NCBI RefSeq assembly: GCF_004768785.1
Contig: NZ_SRMQ01000006.1
Location: 62,001-126,000 of the forward strand
Source: Caproiciproducens galactitolivorans
GTDB lineage: Bacteria > Bacillota > Clostridia > Oscillospirales > Acutalibacteraceae
DNA length: 64,000 nucleotides
Reading direction: 5' to 3'
The translations under genes and the position numbers were made by a program. Positions 50,256-59,897 of this stretch are shown in pieces (positions within the stretch are counted from its first letter, which is position 1; each line of letters opens with the position of its first letter). The notes under the pieces are model-generated. The model was not told where the DNA came from and searched no databases. It saw only the letters and a list, made by a program, of their open reading frames with translations.

Positions 50256-51701
50256 ATGGCAGACAGTTCAGAGACAGCATACCATCCAAAGGGTGACTTC
50301 TTCAATCTAAAGGGCAGTAACACGGATGTAAAAACTGAAGTCGGCGCCGGATTGACCACTTTCTTTGCAATGGCCTACATCATTATTGTTAACCCGAACA
50401 TGCTTTCACAAACCGGCATGAAATGGGGCGCGGTGTTCCTTGCAACGATTATTGCTTCCGTAATCGGAACCTTGATCATGGGCCTGTTTGCAAATGTTCC
50501 CTACGCACAGGCCCCCGGCATGGGCCTGAACGCCTTTTTTGTTTTTACGGTTTGCTTCGGCCTTCATTATAAGTGGCAGGAAGCCTTGGCGATGGTTTTT
50601 ATCTGCGGCCTTCTCAATATTGCCATTACGGTTACCAAGGTTCGAAAGCTGATCATCAAATCCATCCCGGAAAGCCTTCAGAATGCCATCGGTGGCGGTA
50701 TCGGCATCTTCATTGCCTATATCGGGGTGAAGAATGCCGGTCTGATTAATTTTACGAGCGACCCGGGAACCTATACCCTGCTCCCGAGCAAAACGGTTGT
50801 TGCATCGAGCGCGGCGGTCCCGGCGATTGTAAAGCTGAATTCGCCGGTTGTTTTGCTCGCGCTGTTCGGCCTTGCCCTTACCATCATCCTTCTTGTTAAA
50901 AACGTAAAGGGTGCAATTATTATCAGCATTGCGGTAACGACGCTCCTTGGCATCCCGCTCGGAATTACAACGGTCGGAAATACGATGAGCTTCACAGAGG
51001 CTTGCTCCCAGCTTCCAGAAACCTTCCTTGCCGCGTTCGGCAATCCCGGCATGGGTTCTCTTTTCGCCGACCCAGCAAAAATCCCGCTTGTTTTAATGAC
51101 AATTTTCGCTTTTAGCCTTTCCGACACCTTTGATACGATCGGAACCTTTATCGGCACCGGCCGCAAGGCGGGTATCTTCAGCGCGGAAGACCAGAAGGCG
51201 TTGGAAACCAGCGACGGCTTTAAATCCAAGATGGACAAGGCTCTGTTTGCTGACGCAACGGCAACCTCCATCGGTGCGATTTTCGGTACCTCAAACACAA
51301 CGACCTATGTGGAAAGCGCGGCGGGCATCGGCTACGGCGGCCGCACCGGCCTTACCAGCGTGGTTGTGGCGGTGCTGTTTATTATCAGCGCGTTCTTCAG
51401 CCCGATTATCAGCATCGTCCCATCCGCGGCAACCGCTCCGGTTCTGATTATTGTCGGTATCATGATGCTCAGCTCGTTTAAAGAAATAGAGTGGAACAAG
51501 CTGGAGGAAGCGATCCCGGCTTTCTTCGCAAGTATCTTTATGGCTTTCTGCTACAGCATTTCCTACGGCATTGCCGCCGGATTTACGGTTTACTGCATTG
51601 TAAAGACTGCCCGCGGGAAAGCCAAAGAGGTTCATCCGATCCTTTGGGTGGCAACCGGACTATTTATACTGAACTTTGTAATTTTGGCGATTATTTCCTG
51701 A
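50256..51701 (+). CDS. NCS2 family purine permease (AzgA/PbuG type)
   Basis: 481 aa from ATG 50256, which follows TTAGGAGGAG; the frame extends upstream without a ribosome site. It has about 12-14 membrane segments. Family motifs: VGAGLTTFFAMAYIIIVNPN at the first helix, YAQAPGMGLNAFFVFTV, IGGGIGIFIAYIG and FGTSNTTTYVESAAGIGYGG, the last being the AzgA-subfamily signature. It takes up adenine, hypoxanthine or guanine by proton symport; the exact purine is not decidable. Single gene with terminator. Confidence 0.93.
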   Translation: MADSSETAYHPKGDFFNLKGSNTDVKTEVGAGLTTFFAMAYIIIVNPNMLSQTGMKWGAVFLATIIASVIGTLIMGLFANVPYAQAPGMGLNAFFVFTVCFGLHYKWQEALAMVFICGLLNIAITVTKVRKLIIKSIPESLQNAIGGGIGIFIAYIGVKNAGLINFTSDPGTYTLLPSKTVVASSAAVPAIVKLNSPVVLLALFGLALTIILLVKNVKGAIIISIAVTTLLGIPLGITTVGNTMSFTEACSQLPETFLAAFGNPGMGSLFADPAKIPLVLMTIFAFSLSDTFDTIGTFIGTGRKAGIFSAEDQKALETSDGFKSKMDKALFADATATSIGAIFGTSNTTTYVESAAGIGYGGRTGLTSVVVAVLFIISAFFSPIISIVPSAATAPVLIIVGIMMLSSFKEIEWNKLEEAIPAFFASIFMAFCYSISYGIAAGFTVYCIVKTARGKAKEVHPILWVATGLFILNFVILAIIS

Positions 51702-51770
51702 TTTGTTCATCCTATTGTTTTCCTGAATCCGGCACGGAAACCCGCGCTGGTGGAACGCATTATCCAGATA

Positions 51771-51804
51771 AAAAAAGCGCCGCATTCCGTTGCGGCGCTT
51801 TTTC
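51771..51804 (+). terminator. Terminator after the purine permease gene
   Basis: A6, GCGCCGCA, TTCCGT loop, TGCGGCGC, T5. Confidence 0.85.
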
Positions 51805-51900
51805 TTTCCTATTCCCACATTCTATGTTATAATTTACCCAATTTCCAAGGATACTCTTAGTTATGCGCTATGCATATTGATATCTATTTGAGGTGAAGTC

Positions 51901-52623
51901 ATGCCAAGATTTTTTATCGATTATGTCCCTGAGGAGATCGCGGTGATTACCGGGGACGACGCCCGCCATATTTCCCGCTCCCTGCGGATGCAGCCGGGGG
52001 AAAACCTGATTCTCTGTGACAGCATCGGCACCGATTACAACGCAAGGATTGAAAGAATTTCGGAGAACAGCGTTGAGGTGCGCATTTTGGAATTTTGCCA
52101 AAGCGTTGCGGAGCCGAGCGTAAAGGTGACGGTGTATCAGGGGCTGCCCAAGGCGGAAAAAATGGACAGCATCGTGCAGAAGGCGGTGGAAACCGGAGCG
52201 GTGAAAATTGTGCCCGTTATGACATCCCGCTGTGTTTCCAGGCCGGATGCAAAGGCGGCGGCAAAGAAAACGGCGCGCTGGCAAAAGATCGCGCTGGAGG
52301 CCGCGAAGCAGAGCGGGCGGGGAATTATACCGCAGGTCGGCCCGCTGACCGGTTTCCGGGAAGCCGTCGGGCAGGCCGCGCAGGATGGGGAAATTATCCT
52401 GTTTTTCGAGGGCGGCGGGAAAAGCATTGCGGAGCTTGTTACCCGCGAAACGCGGGAACTGGCGGTATTTATCGGGCCAGAGGGTGGCTTTGAACAGGCA
52501 GAGGTGGACTTTGCCGAACAGAACGGGGCGAAGATCGGTACGTTGGGCGCGCGGATTCTCCGCACGGAAACCGCGCCGATCGCGGCGCTTGCCGCCATTA
52601 TGCTTGCATCCGGGAATATGTAG
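51901..52623 (+). CDS. rsmE: 16S rRNA (uracil1498-N3)-methyltransferase
   Basis: 240 aa. The N-terminal PUA-like region PRFFIDYVPEEI with DDARHISRSLRMQPGENLIL is followed by the SPOUT (trefoil knot) domain: VYQGLPKAEKMDSIVQKAVE, PVMTSRCVSRPD, FIGPEGGFEQAEVDFAEQNG and LGARILRTETAPIAALA, the last two forming the SAM-binding knot. Length and motifs are standard. ATG follows TGAGGTGA. It heads a run with a YjbR-like gene and a YmfI-like reductase. Confidence 0.94.
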   Translation: MPRFFIDYVPEEIAVITGDDARHISRSLRMQPGENLILCDSIGTDYNARIERISENSVEVRILEFCQSVAEPSVKVTVYQGLPKAEKMDSIVQKAVETGAVKIVPVMTSRCVSRPDAKAAAKKTARWQKIALEAAKQSGRGIIPQVGPLTGFREAVGQAAQDGEIILFFEGGGKSIAELVTRETRELAVFIGPEGGFEQAEVDFAEQNGAKIGTLGARILRTETAPIAALAAIMLASGNM

Positions 52624-52632
52624 GAGGGACTT

Positions 52633-52989
52633 ATGAAATACGAATGGACGGACAGCTATTGCCTTTCAAAACCCGGTGCGGAGAAAGATTATAAATTGGA
52701 ATGGGACGCGACCCGCTATATGATCCGGGGAAAAATGTTCGCCATGCAGGGCGGCGATAGAGAGGGGAAACCGATTCTCACGATCAAGCTGGAACCCTTT
52801 TTTGGCGCATTTCTGTGTGGCCGATATAAGGACATTGTGCCGGGCTATTATATGAATAAGGAGCATTGGGTATCGCTGTATTTGGATGGGGATGTGCCGG
52901 ACGAAACCGTTCGGGAAATGCTTGACCAGGCGTACCGGCTCGTGCTGGAATCGTTCAGTAAAAAGATACAGAAGGAAATTTGCTCTTAA
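52633..52989 (+). CDS. MmcQ/YjbR family protein
   Basis: 118 aa, soluble. The pattern KPGAEKDYKLEWDATRYMIR, then KMFAMQG and LTIKLEPF, then PGYYMNKEHWVSLYLDGDVP fits the CyaY-like DNA-binding MmcQ/YjbR family (DUF419). The GYYMNKEHWV segment is the best marker. Function is not established. It begins 9 bases after rsmE with AGGAGG in the gap, so it is in the same operon. Confidence 0.88.
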   Translation: MKYEWTDSYCLSKPGAEKDYKLEWDATRYMIRGKMFAMQGGDREGKPILTIKLEPFFGAFLCGRYKDIVPGYYMNKEHWVSLYLDGDVPDETVREMLDQAYRLVLESFSKKIQKEICS

Positions 52990-53011
52990 CCGTTGAGAAT
53001 CGAGGGAAATT

Positions 53012-53734
53012 ATGCAGACGGCGTTCATTACCGGAGCCTCTCGCGGCATTGGCAGGGCTATTGCGAAAAAACTCGCCGAGGACGGCTTCCGGGTCATTGT
53101 TAATTACTATGCTTCCGAAAAAGAGGCGAAAAATTTAATAAATGAGTTAAATAATACTTATAGTATAGAATGTGTCGCATTGCAGGGGGATGTGTCGAAC
53201 CGGGTGCAGGTGGAAGCAATGTTTCAGCAGGCTGGCGGGGTGGATGTGCTGGTAAACAACGCGGGCATTGCGCAGCAGAAACTTTTTACCGACCTGACCG
53301 AACGCGACTGGGATAGGATGTTTGACATAAACGTGAAGGGAATGTTCCATTGCTGCCAGTACGCGCTCCCTTATATGATTCATCAGAAGCGCGGGAAAAT
53401 CATCAATATTTCCTCTATGTGGGGGCAGGTGGGCGCTTCCTGCGAGGTGCACTACTCTGCGGCCAAAGCGGCGGTGATCGGCCTGACGAAAGCGCTGGCA
53501 AAGGAGCTCGGCCCGTCCGGCATACAGGTCAACTGCGTAGCGCCGGGCGTCATTCAGACCGACATGAACGCTTCCCTTGATGTGGAGACCATCAAAGAAC
53601 TGAAAGAGGAAACGCCGTTGGGCGCAATCGGCACGCCGGAGGACGTCGCCAATGCCGTCCGCTTTTTAGCGGGGGAGCAGTCGGACTTCATCACCGGGCA
53701 GGTTTTCGGCGTAAACGGTGGGCTGATTATTTAA
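53012..53734 (+). CDS. SDR oxidoreductase, EF-P 5-aminopentanone reductase (YmfI)-like
   Basis: 240 aa classical SDR. The NAD(P) site is AFITGASRGIGRAIAKKLAE; NNAG is in VDVLVNNAGIAQ; the catalytic Ser-Tyr-Lys lies in ISSMWGQVGASCEVHYSAAK. The ISSMWG and the TPLGAIGTPEDVANAVRFLA segments fit YmfI-like enzymes better than FabG of fatty acid synthesis. YmfI reduces the 5-aminopentanone group on elongation factor P. No fab genes are near, which agrees, but FabG-like activity cannot be excluded. Confidence 0.82.
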   Translation: MQTAFITGASRGIGRAIAKKLAEDGFRVIVNYYASEKEAKNLINELNNTYSIECVALQGDVSNRVQVEAMFQQAGGVDVLVNNAGIAQQKLFTDLTERDWDRMFDINVKGMFHCCQYALPYMIHQKRGKIINISSMWGQVGASCEVHYSAAKAAVIGLTKALAKELGPSGIQVNCVAPGVIQTDMNASLDVETIKELKEETPLGAIGTPEDVANAVRFLAGEQSDFITGQVFGVNGGLII

Positions 53735-53785
53735 AGCGGAGAAAATAACGATTTCACAATAAGAATTACAAAGCTGTCAGAATTC

Positions 53786-53813
53786 TAGACATTTTTCCCA
53801 TGCCCCTTATAAT
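53786..53813 (+). promoter_or_regulatory. Promoter of the DUF3298 lipoprotein gene
   Basis: TAGACA at 53786-53791, a 16-base spacer and TATAAT at 53808-53813. Confidence 0.6.
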
Positions 53814-53849
53814 AAATATAAGTTAAATGGAAATGAAAGGAAGAATGTT

Positions 53850-54974
53850 ATGAGAAAGTGGGCAATGTCCGCTGTTGCCTTTTTGCTGACGGTAAGCATC
53901 TGCTTTTCAGGGTGTTCCTCAGCGCCAACAGCCGCGAAGACCGGGGATTCCGGAAAACCGACAAAAGCGGCGAACGCGTTTTCGCAGAAAACGGAAGTAA
54001 TGGTCAAAACAGAGGACGACGTACAGATACAAACCGCCATACCGGTTTATTCGGGCTTTTCCGCCGCAGAGAAGCTGAACAAGGAAATTCGGAAAATATC
54101 GGTGGACGGGATCGCCGAAGTAAAGGAAATGGGCAAGGATTTAGGCGATTCCGTGGCCGAAAAGCATCTGTACTTTACAAGCTTTTTCGACAGCTTTTTG
54201 GACGGGGACGTTCTTTCCGTGTGGATTTACAGCGAGAATTATACGGGCGGGGCGCACGGTTTCCGCTGGCTCCGCACCTTTAATGTGAATACCAAAACCG
54301 GGGAAACCTACGAAACGCCGGGCGCTCTGTTTAAGGACCCGCAGGCCGGAACCAAGCTGATTACCGATAAAATCCTTGCGGACATTCAAAGGCATCCGGA
54401 GCTGTATTTCCCCGAAGCCGCGCAGACGGTAAAGGATTTGAACGGAAAATATTCCTTCTATCTGGACGGGCAGAATTTGGTTGTTTATTTCCAGTTGTAT
54501 GATATTGCCCCCTACGCCGCGGGGATTCAGGAGTTTAAATTCCCGCTGAAGGATTTGCAGACGAAAATCCCGCTGGGCGGGCATAAGAGGGGCGACATCC
54601 GTTTGAACGGGGAGGATATTTCCTTTGCGGCGAAAGTGGTATCCAATGATAACGGCGAATTCCTGCCGCTGGAGGATACGGCCAAGGCACTCGGTCTTAC
54701 CATAACCCAGATGGACGGGAAATATACTGTGAACGGTAAAGCGGTGAAGCCGGTTATGATGGATGGTACGGCGTATCTGCCGCTGATGACGTTCAATGAT
54801 CTTTTGAAGGAATTCGGGGTAAAGGGCTTTGCTTTATTCGACGGCCAAATCCTGCGGATGTTTCTGGACAATAACACAGGCAAGGAGATCGCATTGGGAT
54901 ACCGGAAGGAAAATCCCTCCGGCAGCGCCCAAAGCAGTTCCTCCCAGACAGTCAAGCCGGAGGATAAGAAGTGA
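53850..54974 (+). CDS. Lipoprotein with DUF4163/DUF3298 and copper-amine-oxidase-like domain
   Basis: 374 aa. The lipoprotein signal ends at SICFSGC. Residues about 45-250 match the RsiV/PdaC-type extracellular pair (DUF4163 then DUF3298): SENYTGGAHGFRWLRTFNV and GALFKDPQAGTKLITDKILA, then FYLDGQNLVVYFQLYDIAPY. Residues 255-345 look like a copper-amine-oxidase N-terminal (stalk) domain: FLPLEDTAKALGLTITQMDG and AYLPLMTFNDLLKEFG. No transmembrane anti-sigma segment is present, so it is not an RsiV anti-sigma factor. It is probably a cell-envelope binding protein. The tail is Ser-rich. Confidence 0.83.
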   Translation: MRKWAMSAVAFLLTVSICFSGCSSAPTAAKTGDSGKPTKAANAFSQKTEVMVKTEDDVQIQTAIPVYSGFSAAEKLNKEIRKISVDGIAEVKEMGKDLGDSVAEKHLYFTSFFDSFLDGDVLSVWIYSENYTGGAHGFRWLRTFNVNTKTGETYETPGALFKDPQAGTKLITDKILADIQRHPELYFPEAAQTVKDLNGKYSFYLDGQNLVVYFQLYDIAPYAAGIQEFKFPLKDLQTKIPLGGHKRGDIRLNGEDISFAAKVVSNDNGEFLPLEDTAKALGLTITQMDGKYTVNGKAVKPVMMDGTAYLPLMTFNDLLKEFGVKGFALFDGQILRMFLDNNTGKEIALGYRKENPSGSAQSSSSQTVKPEDKK

Positions 54975-55060
54975 AAAAGATCGGATCATAAAAGCCTTTG
55001 ACCAGCTCAAGGAGCGATCCGTGCCGTAAGGAGAAACGGGCAAACAGAAAGGAGAAGGAA

Positions 55061-56077
55061 ATGGGAAACAGAACGATACGAAGATTTTCCGTGGTGCTGG
55101 TCAGCGCCGCCGTACTCTTGGGCGTATTTGCTGCGTGCGCCAGTTCGACCCCGAGCAGCGCGCCTCCCAAAACCTCGTTGGCAATAGGTGGGCGCAATAC
55201 CTCCGCCGCCGGCATGGCGGATGGAGCAGTAAAGTCGGAGGCGAAGGAAACCGCAGCCGAGTCCCCTTCTTCCCAAGCCGCTTCCCAGGCAAGGAAAGCT
55301 GCCGGCAAGGAGAAAATTATCGAACAGTTGTCCTATCAGATTGAAACCCTGGAATTCGACGAATCCATAAAGAAAATTCAAAGCCTGTGCAGTAAAATGG
55401 GCGGCTATGTGCAGGATTCCAGCGTATTCGGGAACAGTCTGGTGCAGAAGGACCTGCGCAGCGCCAATTATGTTCTCCGGATACCGCAGGAAAAGCTCGT
55501 TCCGTTTAAAAACAGCGCGGGTTCCATCGGCAATATCCTGAATTTCTCCTCTTCTAGCGAGAATATAAGCGAAAAATACTATGATACGGAAGCTCGGTTG
55601 AAAAGCCTTCGTACCCAGCAGGAACGGCTTCTCGCGCTGATGCAAAAATCCGGTTCGCTTGCCGATGTGGTTGCGCTGGAAAAAGCGCTTGCCGATGTGA
55701 ATTACCAGATTGAAGAGTTAACCGGGACGCTCCGCAAGTATGACTCGCTGATCGATTACAGTACGGTCAATATCCAGTTGAACGAGGTTGTCAAGCCGAC
55801 GGAGCTGGAGAAAACGCCGGTGAGCGTCGGGGATAAAATCCAGAAGCAGTTTAAGGATTCCCTCCGCGCGCTCGGCGGATTCGGCGAAGGCGTTTTGGTA
55901 TTCCTTATCGGCGGTTCCCCTATTTTGCTGCCCCTTGTTCTGATTGCCATCGTCGTGGCTTTTCTTATCCGCAAAAAGAGGAAACAGGCGAAAAAGGAAA
56001 ATAAACAGCCGGTGGCGCCGCTTTTAACGAAAAGTCTCTCTGACGAAAAGAAGGAAGAACCGGAAAATAAAACATAA
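55061..56077 (+). CDS. DUF4349 domain lipoprotein
   Basis: 338 aa from ATG 55061, 6 bases after AAAGGAGA; the longer frame from 54998 has no site. The signal ends in the lipobox VFAAC. The DUF4349 domain (about 95-285) has SYQIETLEFDESIKKIQSLC, ANYVLRIPQEKLVPFKNSAG, SSSENISEKYYDTEARLKSL and a coiled-coil LADVNYQIEELTGTLRKYDS. A C-terminal membrane segment (FLIGGSPILLPLVLIAIVVA) and a basic tail follow, so the protein is tied at both ends. Its function is unknown. It is probably co-transcribed with the lipoprotein gene before it. Confidence 0.87.
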   Translation: MGNRTIRRFSVVLVSAAVLLGVFAACASSTPSSAPPKTSLAIGGRNTSAAGMADGAVKSEAKETAAESPSSQAASQARKAAGKEKIIEQLSYQIETLEFDESIKKIQSLCSKMGGYVQDSSVFGNSLVQKDLRSANYVLRIPQEKLVPFKNSAGSIGNILNFSSSSENISEKYYDTEARLKSLRTQQERLLALMQKSGSLADVVALEKALADVNYQIEELTGTLRKYDSLIDYSTVNIQLNEVVKPTELEKTPVSVGDKIQKQFKDSLRALGGFGEGVLVFLIGGSPILLPLVLIAIVVAFLIRKKRKQAKKENKQPVAPLLTKSLSDEKKEEPENKT

Positions 56078-56086
56078 GCAAACTAA

Positions 56087-56118
56087 GAACGCCTCCCCGA
56101 TTGGGGAGGCGTTCAAAA
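56087..56118 (+). terminator. Terminator between convergent genes
   Basis: GAACGCCTCCCC, GATT loop, GGGGAGGCGTTC, then AAAATTT. It could serve the DUF4349 gene and, in the other direction, glyS. Confidence 0.85.
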
Positions 56119-56126
56119 TTTAATTC

Positions 56127-57500
56127 TTAAAATTCAATTTTCTTTTCGATATAAGCGGCGAGTTCATCGATTGCGATACGTTCCTGCTGCATGGTGTCGC
56201 GGTCGCGGACGGTTACGCAGCCGTCTTCTTCGCTCTGGAAATCGTACGTAATGCAGAACGGCGTGCCGATTTCGTCCTGGCGGCGGTAGCGCTTGCCGAT
56301 GGAACCGGAATCGTCGTAATCAACCATGAATTTTTTGGTAAGCCTTGCGTAAATCTCCTGCGCCTTGCCGTTGAGTTTCTTGGAAAGCGGAAGTACCGCG
56401 GCCTTGTAAGGAGCAAGCGCCGGGTGCAGGCGGAGGACGACTCGTGTATCCTTTTCGTCAATCTGTTCCTCATCGTACGCGTCGCAGAGGAATGCCAGCG
56501 CAACGCGGTCCGCGCCGAGTGAGGGCTCTACAACATAAGGGATATAGCGCTCGTTTGTTTCAGGATCAAAGTATTCCAGGCTCTTGCCGGAATGCTCCTG
56601 ATGCTGTGTCAGATCGTAATTGGTGCGGTCGGCAATGCCCCAAAGCTCGCCCCAGCCGAACGGGAACAGGAATTCAATGTCGGTGGTCGCTTTAGAATAG
56701 AAGGAAAGCTCCTCCTTCTCGTGGTCACGCATGCGAATATTTTCTTCGGTCATGCCGAGACTTAGAAGCCATTTTTTGCAATATTCCTTCCAGTAATAGA
56801 ACCAGTCGAGGTCGGTGTCTGGCTTGCAGAAAAATTCCAGCTCCATCTGCTCGAATTCGCGCGTACGGAAGGTAAAGTTGCCCGGTGTAATTTCATTGCG
56901 AAAGCTTTTGCCGATCTGCGCAACGCCGAAGGGGAGCTTGCGGCGGGTCGTGCGCTGGATATTGGCAAAGTTCACGAAGATGCCCTGCGCGGTTTCCGGG
57001 CGCAGGTAAAGCTCGTTTTTCGCGTCCTCCGTTACGCCCTGAAAGGTTTTGAACATCAGGTTGAATTTGCGGATATCGGTGAAATTCGCGGATCCGCATT
57101 CCGGGCATTTGATGTTATGTTCCCGGATGTATGCCGCCATTTGCCCGAAGGTCATGCCGTTCGGGTCACCGCCGGCGTCTTCAATCAGCTTATCCGCGCG
57201 GTGGCGGGTTTTGCAGTCGCGGCAGTCCATCAGCGGGTCGGAAAAACCGCCCACGTGGCCGGAAGCAACCCAAACCTGGGGGTTCATTAAAATTGCGCTG
57301 TCCAGCCCGACATTGTACTGGCTTTCCTGTACGAACTTTTTCAGCCACGCGCGTTTTACGTTATTTTTAAACTCCACGCCGAGCGGGCCGTAGTCCCATG
57401 TGTTTGACAATCCGCCGTAAATTTCGCTTCCCGAGTATACAAACCCGCGGTTTTTGCAAAGGCCGACGATTTTTTCCATGGTTTTCTCTGTTGCCAACAT
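56127..57500 (-). CDS. glyS: Glycyl-tRNA synthetase (alpha2 dimer type)
   Basis: 457 aa, the single-chain eukaryote/archaea-like GlyRS common in Firmicutes. Class II motifs: [20 protein letters not shown] at the N-terminus, [38 protein letters not shown] (motif 2) and [18 protein letters not shown] (motif 3). Cysteine pairs CRDCKT and CPECGS indicate a zinc site in the insertion. The anticodon domain is residues 360-457. It charges tRNA-Gly. ATG follows GAGGAAAG. No T-box was recognised in the short gap to gtrA. Confidence 0.96.
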   Translation of the reverse strand: MLATEKTMEKIVGLCKNRGFVYSGSEIYGGLSNTWDYGPLGVEFKNNVKRAWLKKFVQESQYNVGLDSAILMNPQVWVASGHVGGFSDPLMDCRDCKTRHRADKLIEDAGGDPNGMTFGQMAAYIREHNIKCPECGSANFTDIRKFNLMFKTFQGVTEDAKNELYLRPETAQGIFVNFANIQRTTRRKLPFGVAQIGKSFRNEITPGNFTFRTREFEQMELEFFCKPDTDLDWFYYWKEYCKKWLLSLGMTEENIRMRDHEKEELSFYSKATTDIEFLFPFGWGELWGIADRTNYDLTQHQEHSGKSLEYFDPETNERYIPYVVEPSLGADRVALAFLCDAYDEEQIDEKDTRVVLRLHPALAPYKAAVLPLSKKLNGKAQEIYARLTKKFMVDYDDSGSIGKRYRRQDEIGTPFCITYDFQSEEDGCVTVRDRDTMQQERIAIDELAAYIEKKIEF

Positions 57501-57539
57501 GTTCTTTCCTCCATAATCAGGGGCGCTGGCTGCGCTCCA

Positions 57540-57968
57540 TTATTTTTTAAAGATAAACCATTTGCTCAGCACGTAATTGATGATGACTACGATCACATTC
57601 ATGATGATTTTGGCTATCCAGTCGTTCCACGACAGTACGGTGACCATCAGGTACATGCCCAACGAATCCACGGCGAGCGAAAACAGGCGCGCGCCTACAA
57701 AGGAGGCAAGCTCGCGCATGAGCAGGCCCGCGGCAAAGCTTTTGCTTTGGAACACATAAAGCTTGTTGGTAATAAACGCAAAGGCAACCGACAAGATCCA
57801 TGCGATCGTATTGGCGGTAAGCACATCCCACTGGCTGTTCCAATGGATAACCGGGCGCAGAAGGCCGTAGCTTACAATGTTCACAATAGTCGTAAGCACG
57901 CCGAAAACAATATAGGAAATCATTTCCGGTGTTGTGAGAAAGCGCCAGAGTTTTTTTAGCTTATCCAA
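57540..57968 (-). CDS. GtrA family membrane protein
   Basis: 142 aa with four membrane segments: ISYIVFGVLTTIVNIVSYGL, NTIAWILSVAFAFITNKLYV, a third around residue 95 and IIMNVIVVIINYVLSKWFIF at the end. FITNKLYVF is the family marker. GtrA-like proteins are thought to move polyprenyl-linked sugars for surface polysaccharide or teichoic acid decoration. The start is TTG at 57968 with a weak site. It precedes glyS on the same strand with a 39-base gap. Confidence 0.9.
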   Translation of the reverse strand: MDKLKKLWRFLTTPEMISYIVFGVLTTIVNIVSYGLLRPVIHWNSQWDVLTANTIAWILSVAFAFITNKLYVFQSKSFAAGLLMRELASFVGARLFSLAVDSLGMYLMVTVLSWNDWIAKIIMNVIVVIINYVLSKWFIFKK

Positions 57969-58181
57969 ATAACTGCACCGCCATTTCCAGTATCTTTATA
58001 GTTTACCATTCCGCGGCTTAGCTTGCAAGAGAATTGTTTTCAAACGGAGGGATTTTCTATTCTTATTCGCTATATATGATATAAAATGCGCGTTAAGCCT
58101 GTCAAGGGAAACGAAAACCCGCATGTTTTGCGGCTGCCGGGGGTATTTTCCAAATTTCCGTTTAATTTCCAGCAAAATTCA

Positions 58182-58209
58182 TTGCTTTTTCACATTTGTT
58201 TATTATAAT
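58182..58209 (+). promoter_or_regulatory. Promoter of the repetitive secreted protein gene
   Basis: TTGCTT at 58182-58187, a 16-base spacer and TATAAT at 58204-58209. The rest of the 57969-58274 gap contains no recognised feature. Confidence 0.65.
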
Positions 58210-58274
58210 AAATACAAATTTTAAATTGTCGATGAACGGGCTTTCATAAGACTATGAATTTAGGAGGAACCTCT

Positions 58275-59831
58275 ATGAAGAAAATTGCGGCTGTATTCCT
58301 TTCCGCGGCGCTTATTTTTACCGCCTTCCCGGTTACGGTCCGCGCATATTCCAGTGACACGCAGGTTATTGACACGCATGGTTCTAAAACCTATATGGGA
58401 ACTGAGGAAAGCTGGAGTGAAAAATGGGATTCCAGCAACTTTACCGATGTTACTGGGGAAGATGTCGATAGCTCGGAGGATCTGATAATTAAGGGCGGCA
58501 AGATTGGCAACGTAACTATCAGCGACGGTCGGAGCCTGACGATCAAGGGCGGAGTTATGGACGATGTGGACTGCGAAGGCGATATCACCATGACCGGCGG
58601 TACGGCAGATTCCCTGAATTCCGACGAGGACATTAAGATGAGCGGCGGAAAGGTTTCCGGCAACGTAACAGCCGAGGACGATACGGTGACGCTGTCCGGC
58701 AGCGCTGTGGTCGGCGGCGATGTATCCGGCAGGGAAGTGGAAATTTTCTCGACCGGTGGCAGTTCGGTTTCTGTTTCCGGGACAACCGAATTTTCAGACA
58801 GTATGCTCTTGCAGGGCGCAGGCTGCAATCTTAATAAAATTGACGGCCAAATATCCGGCACACTAACGTTCCGGAATTTTAGGGGAAGCGTTTCTTCCAT
58901 AAGCAACGTGATCAATGTGTCGGTGGAATCCCAGAGTACGGTAACCGCCAAGGGCGATGTGGAATTTGATACGCTGTCTGTTGAGGGAAATTCCACTTTT
59001 GTCGCTAATTCGCTGGTTACGGTCAACACGCTTCAGGGGCCGGGCGCGGTGATTTCCAATCCCGGAAACCTTACCGTTAATACGGGAATGTCCAGTTACC
59101 CGATCCTCGGCTTTAACGGGAATGAAAAGGACGGATTAACCGTATTTAAGGCTAAAGCAAACGCGGTTGCCGAAACGCAGGCTACGGTTTTCGGGTATAA
59201 CCTGTACTTAGACCGCACCGAAGGCAGTTACGATTATTTTACATTAAAATCTGTATCCGGGGAAAGCGTCACGCTGAACACAACTTCCTTTAGCCTTGGC
59301 AACGGCAAGCAGGCTTCGCTGACCGCCTCGATTCCGTCGAGCGCCGCCTCTTTGGGCTATAAGCTGTGCTGGAAGCTTTTGGACCCCTCCGGAAAGTTTT
59401 CCATTTCACAGGATTCCGGCAGTAACGTCTGTCGGGTGTATTTGGAGGATACAGCGGGAACCACCATTTATAAAGCGACGCTGGCGGCCTATTTAACAGA
59501 CAGCTACGGCAATATTGTTCCCGGGGTAAAGGCGGCGGTTTGTTCCATAACGTCCACCGGGACTTCGGACTCCGGTACGATAAACGGCTTAAGGCTTGAT
59601 ACGACTACGGTAAAAATACCGGTCGGTGGTACCTATAAGGTGCTGGCAATTACCGACGCGCAGGTTCCGCCAAAGCAGATGTCGTATAACTCGGCAATAG
59701 CGCTGGTGGGGAAAGCCACCTATTACAATGCCAACGGCAAAAAAGGCTGGCTTTATCCGGTGAAGGCGATTGCGAAGGGTGGCGTAACAATCGATATCGG
59801 CGGACTGAAAATGCTGATGACCGTTGTTTGA
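58275..59831 (+). CDS. Secreted protein with short beta-solenoid-like repeats
   Basis: 518 aa from ATG 58275, 8 bases after TTAGGAGG. The signal peptide is IAAVFLSAALIFTAFPVTVRA. Residues about 60-270 show repeats of about 18-20 residues with hydrophobic/Gly alternation (LIIKGGKIGNVTIS, LTIKGGVMDDVDCE, ITMTGGTADSLN, IKMSGGKVSGNVTA), a pattern of stacked beta-strands. The C-terminal half contains Ig-like strands (LCWKLLDPSGKFSIS). No enzyme motif, LPXTG or SLH domain is visible, so how it stays at the surface is unknown. The acidic content suggests an extracellular role. Confidence 0.82.
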   Translation: MKKIAAVFLSAALIFTAFPVTVRAYSSDTQVIDTHGSKTYMGTEESWSEKWDSSNFTDVTGEDVDSSEDLIIKGGKIGNVTISDGRSLTIKGGVMDDVDCEGDITMTGGTADSLNSDEDIKMSGGKVSGNVTAEDDTVTLSGSAVVGGDVSGREVEIFSTGGSSVSVSGTTEFSDSMLLQGAGCNLNKIDGQISGTLTFRNFRGSVSSISNVINVSVESQSTVTAKGDVEFDTLSVEGNSTFVANSLVTVNTLQGPGAVISNPGNLTVNTGMSSYPILGFNGNEKDGLTVFKAKANAVAETQATVFGYNLYLDRTEGSYDYFTLKSVSGESVTLNTTSFSLGNGKQASLTASIPSSAASLGYKLCWKLLDPSGKFSISQDSGSNVCRVYLEDTAGTTIYKATLAAYLTDSYGNIVPGVKAAVCSITSTGTSDSGTINGLRLDTTTVKIPVGGTYKVLAITDAQVPPKQMSYNSAIALVGKATYYNANGKKGWLYPVKAIAKGGVTIDIGGLKMLMTVV

Positions 59832-59897
59832 CAAAACAGACCGGCAGCGGGCAGGCGGCTGTCCGCAAAAAGGCACAGTAATATATTTTTCCGGTAA

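Noticed and set aside
53012-53734. FabG of fatty acid synthesis
   Set aside because: No fab genes in the surroundings, and the motif context fits the YmfI group better; kept as an alternative only.
53850-54974. Anti-sigma factor RsiV
   Set aside because: Shares the extracellular domain type, but it is a lipoprotein without a cytoplasmic anti-sigma region, and no sigma factor gene is adjacent.
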